This document shows positions 35,363 through 35,735 of a stretch of 35,735 nucleotides of DNA, piece after piece. Where the stretch lies: the NCBI GenBank assembly GCA_902606665.1, contig CACLHE010000004.1, positions 1 to 35,735 on the forward strand, read 5' to 3'. Each line of letters begins with the position of its first letter. Position 1 is the first letter of the stretch. Made by a program: the position numbers and the translations under genes. The notes beneath the pieces are model-generated. The model ran no database searches, had not been told where the DNA came from, and saw only the letters and a program-made list of their open reading frames with translations. The stretch is from an uncultured Pelagibacteraceae bacterium (lineage in GTDB: Bacteria > Pseudomonadota > Alphaproteobacteria > Pelagibacterales > Pelagibacteraceae).

Positions 35363-35735
35363 ATGGATGAAATTACATCATTAGCTATTCTAATATTTGG
35401 AGGATTGTCACTACGATTTGCCTTAACTTTATCTGGTCAGGGATGGGCAAAATCTCACGCCCAAACTGTTGCTTTTATGATTCTTCCCGTAATAACTTTT
35501 GTAATAACTAAAACGATCGCAGGTAATATAGCTTTGTCTCTAGGTATGATTGGAGCCTTATCAATTGTTCGTTTTCGTCACCCGGTAAAAAGTGCTTTAG
35601 AATTAATTATGTATTTTGATTTAATTACTATTGGAATCGCGACTAGCGTGCGAACAAAATGGGCAATCCAATTAATAATATGCACTATAGTCATTATATT
35701 TGCTGTAAAAATTTTTCAAAAAATTACTCAAAAAT
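35363..35735 (+). CDS. DUF4956 domain-containing membrane protein (5' part; runs off the window)
   Basis: My reading: MDEITSLAILIFGGLSLRFALTLSGQGWAKSHAQTVAFMILPVITFVITKTIAGNIALSLGMIGALSIVRFRHPVKSALELIMYFDLITIGIATSV...; GMIGALSIVRFR is characteristic of DUF4956. Not in the ORF track. Confidence 0.8.
   Translation, partial: MDEITSLAILIFGGLSLRFALTLSGQGWAKSHAQTVAFMILPVITFVITKTIAGNIALSLGMIGALSIVRFRHPVKSALELIMYFDLITIGIATSVRTKWAIQLIICTIVIIFAVKIFQKITQK

Noticed and set aside
1-35735. CRISPR arrays, IS elements, integrases, prophage or toxin-antitoxin genes
   Set aside because: No regularly spaced repeats, transposase/integrase motifs or phage structural genes seen on either strand; homopolymer A/T runs are compositional.

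Overview
AT-rich, densely packed bacterial chromosome window. Protein content and style (short intergenic gaps, overlapping stops, polyamine/MTA genes, class II DAHP synthase) suggest a streamlined marine alphaproteobacterium of SAR11/Pelagibacterales type; that taxonomy is inferred, not tested. Most of the window is ordinary core metabolism: nadE (partial), class II DAHP synthase, glmS, a truncated GlmU acetyltransferase, gph, lysE-type exporter, prpB-prpC, GYD protein, nrdAB, phosphomannomutase/phosphoglucomutase, TauE/SafE, dusA, rpoZ, MFS, beta-hydroxyacid dehydrogenase, PNPOx-like, thioredoxin-like, GT4, GT9, DUF6165 and a polar amino-acid ABC transporter. The most interesting block is 23071-29302: a fused AdoMet decarboxylase/aminopropyltransferase, a fused class II aldolase/short-chain dehydrogenase, a translationally coupled mtnP-mtnA-SMR transporter-small membrane protein operon, and apt. 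Together these look like polyamine synthesis joined to methylthioadenosine (MTA) salvage through a DHAP-shunt-like route, with the aldolase and dehydrogenase steps fused in one polypeptide. The right end (29299-35136) is a surface-polysaccharide gene set (epimerase, GT2, rmlB, rmlA, DUF4422, GT61), then tRNA(CAU) and the start of a DUF4956 gene. No CRISPR arrays, IS elements, prophage genes or rRNA were seen.
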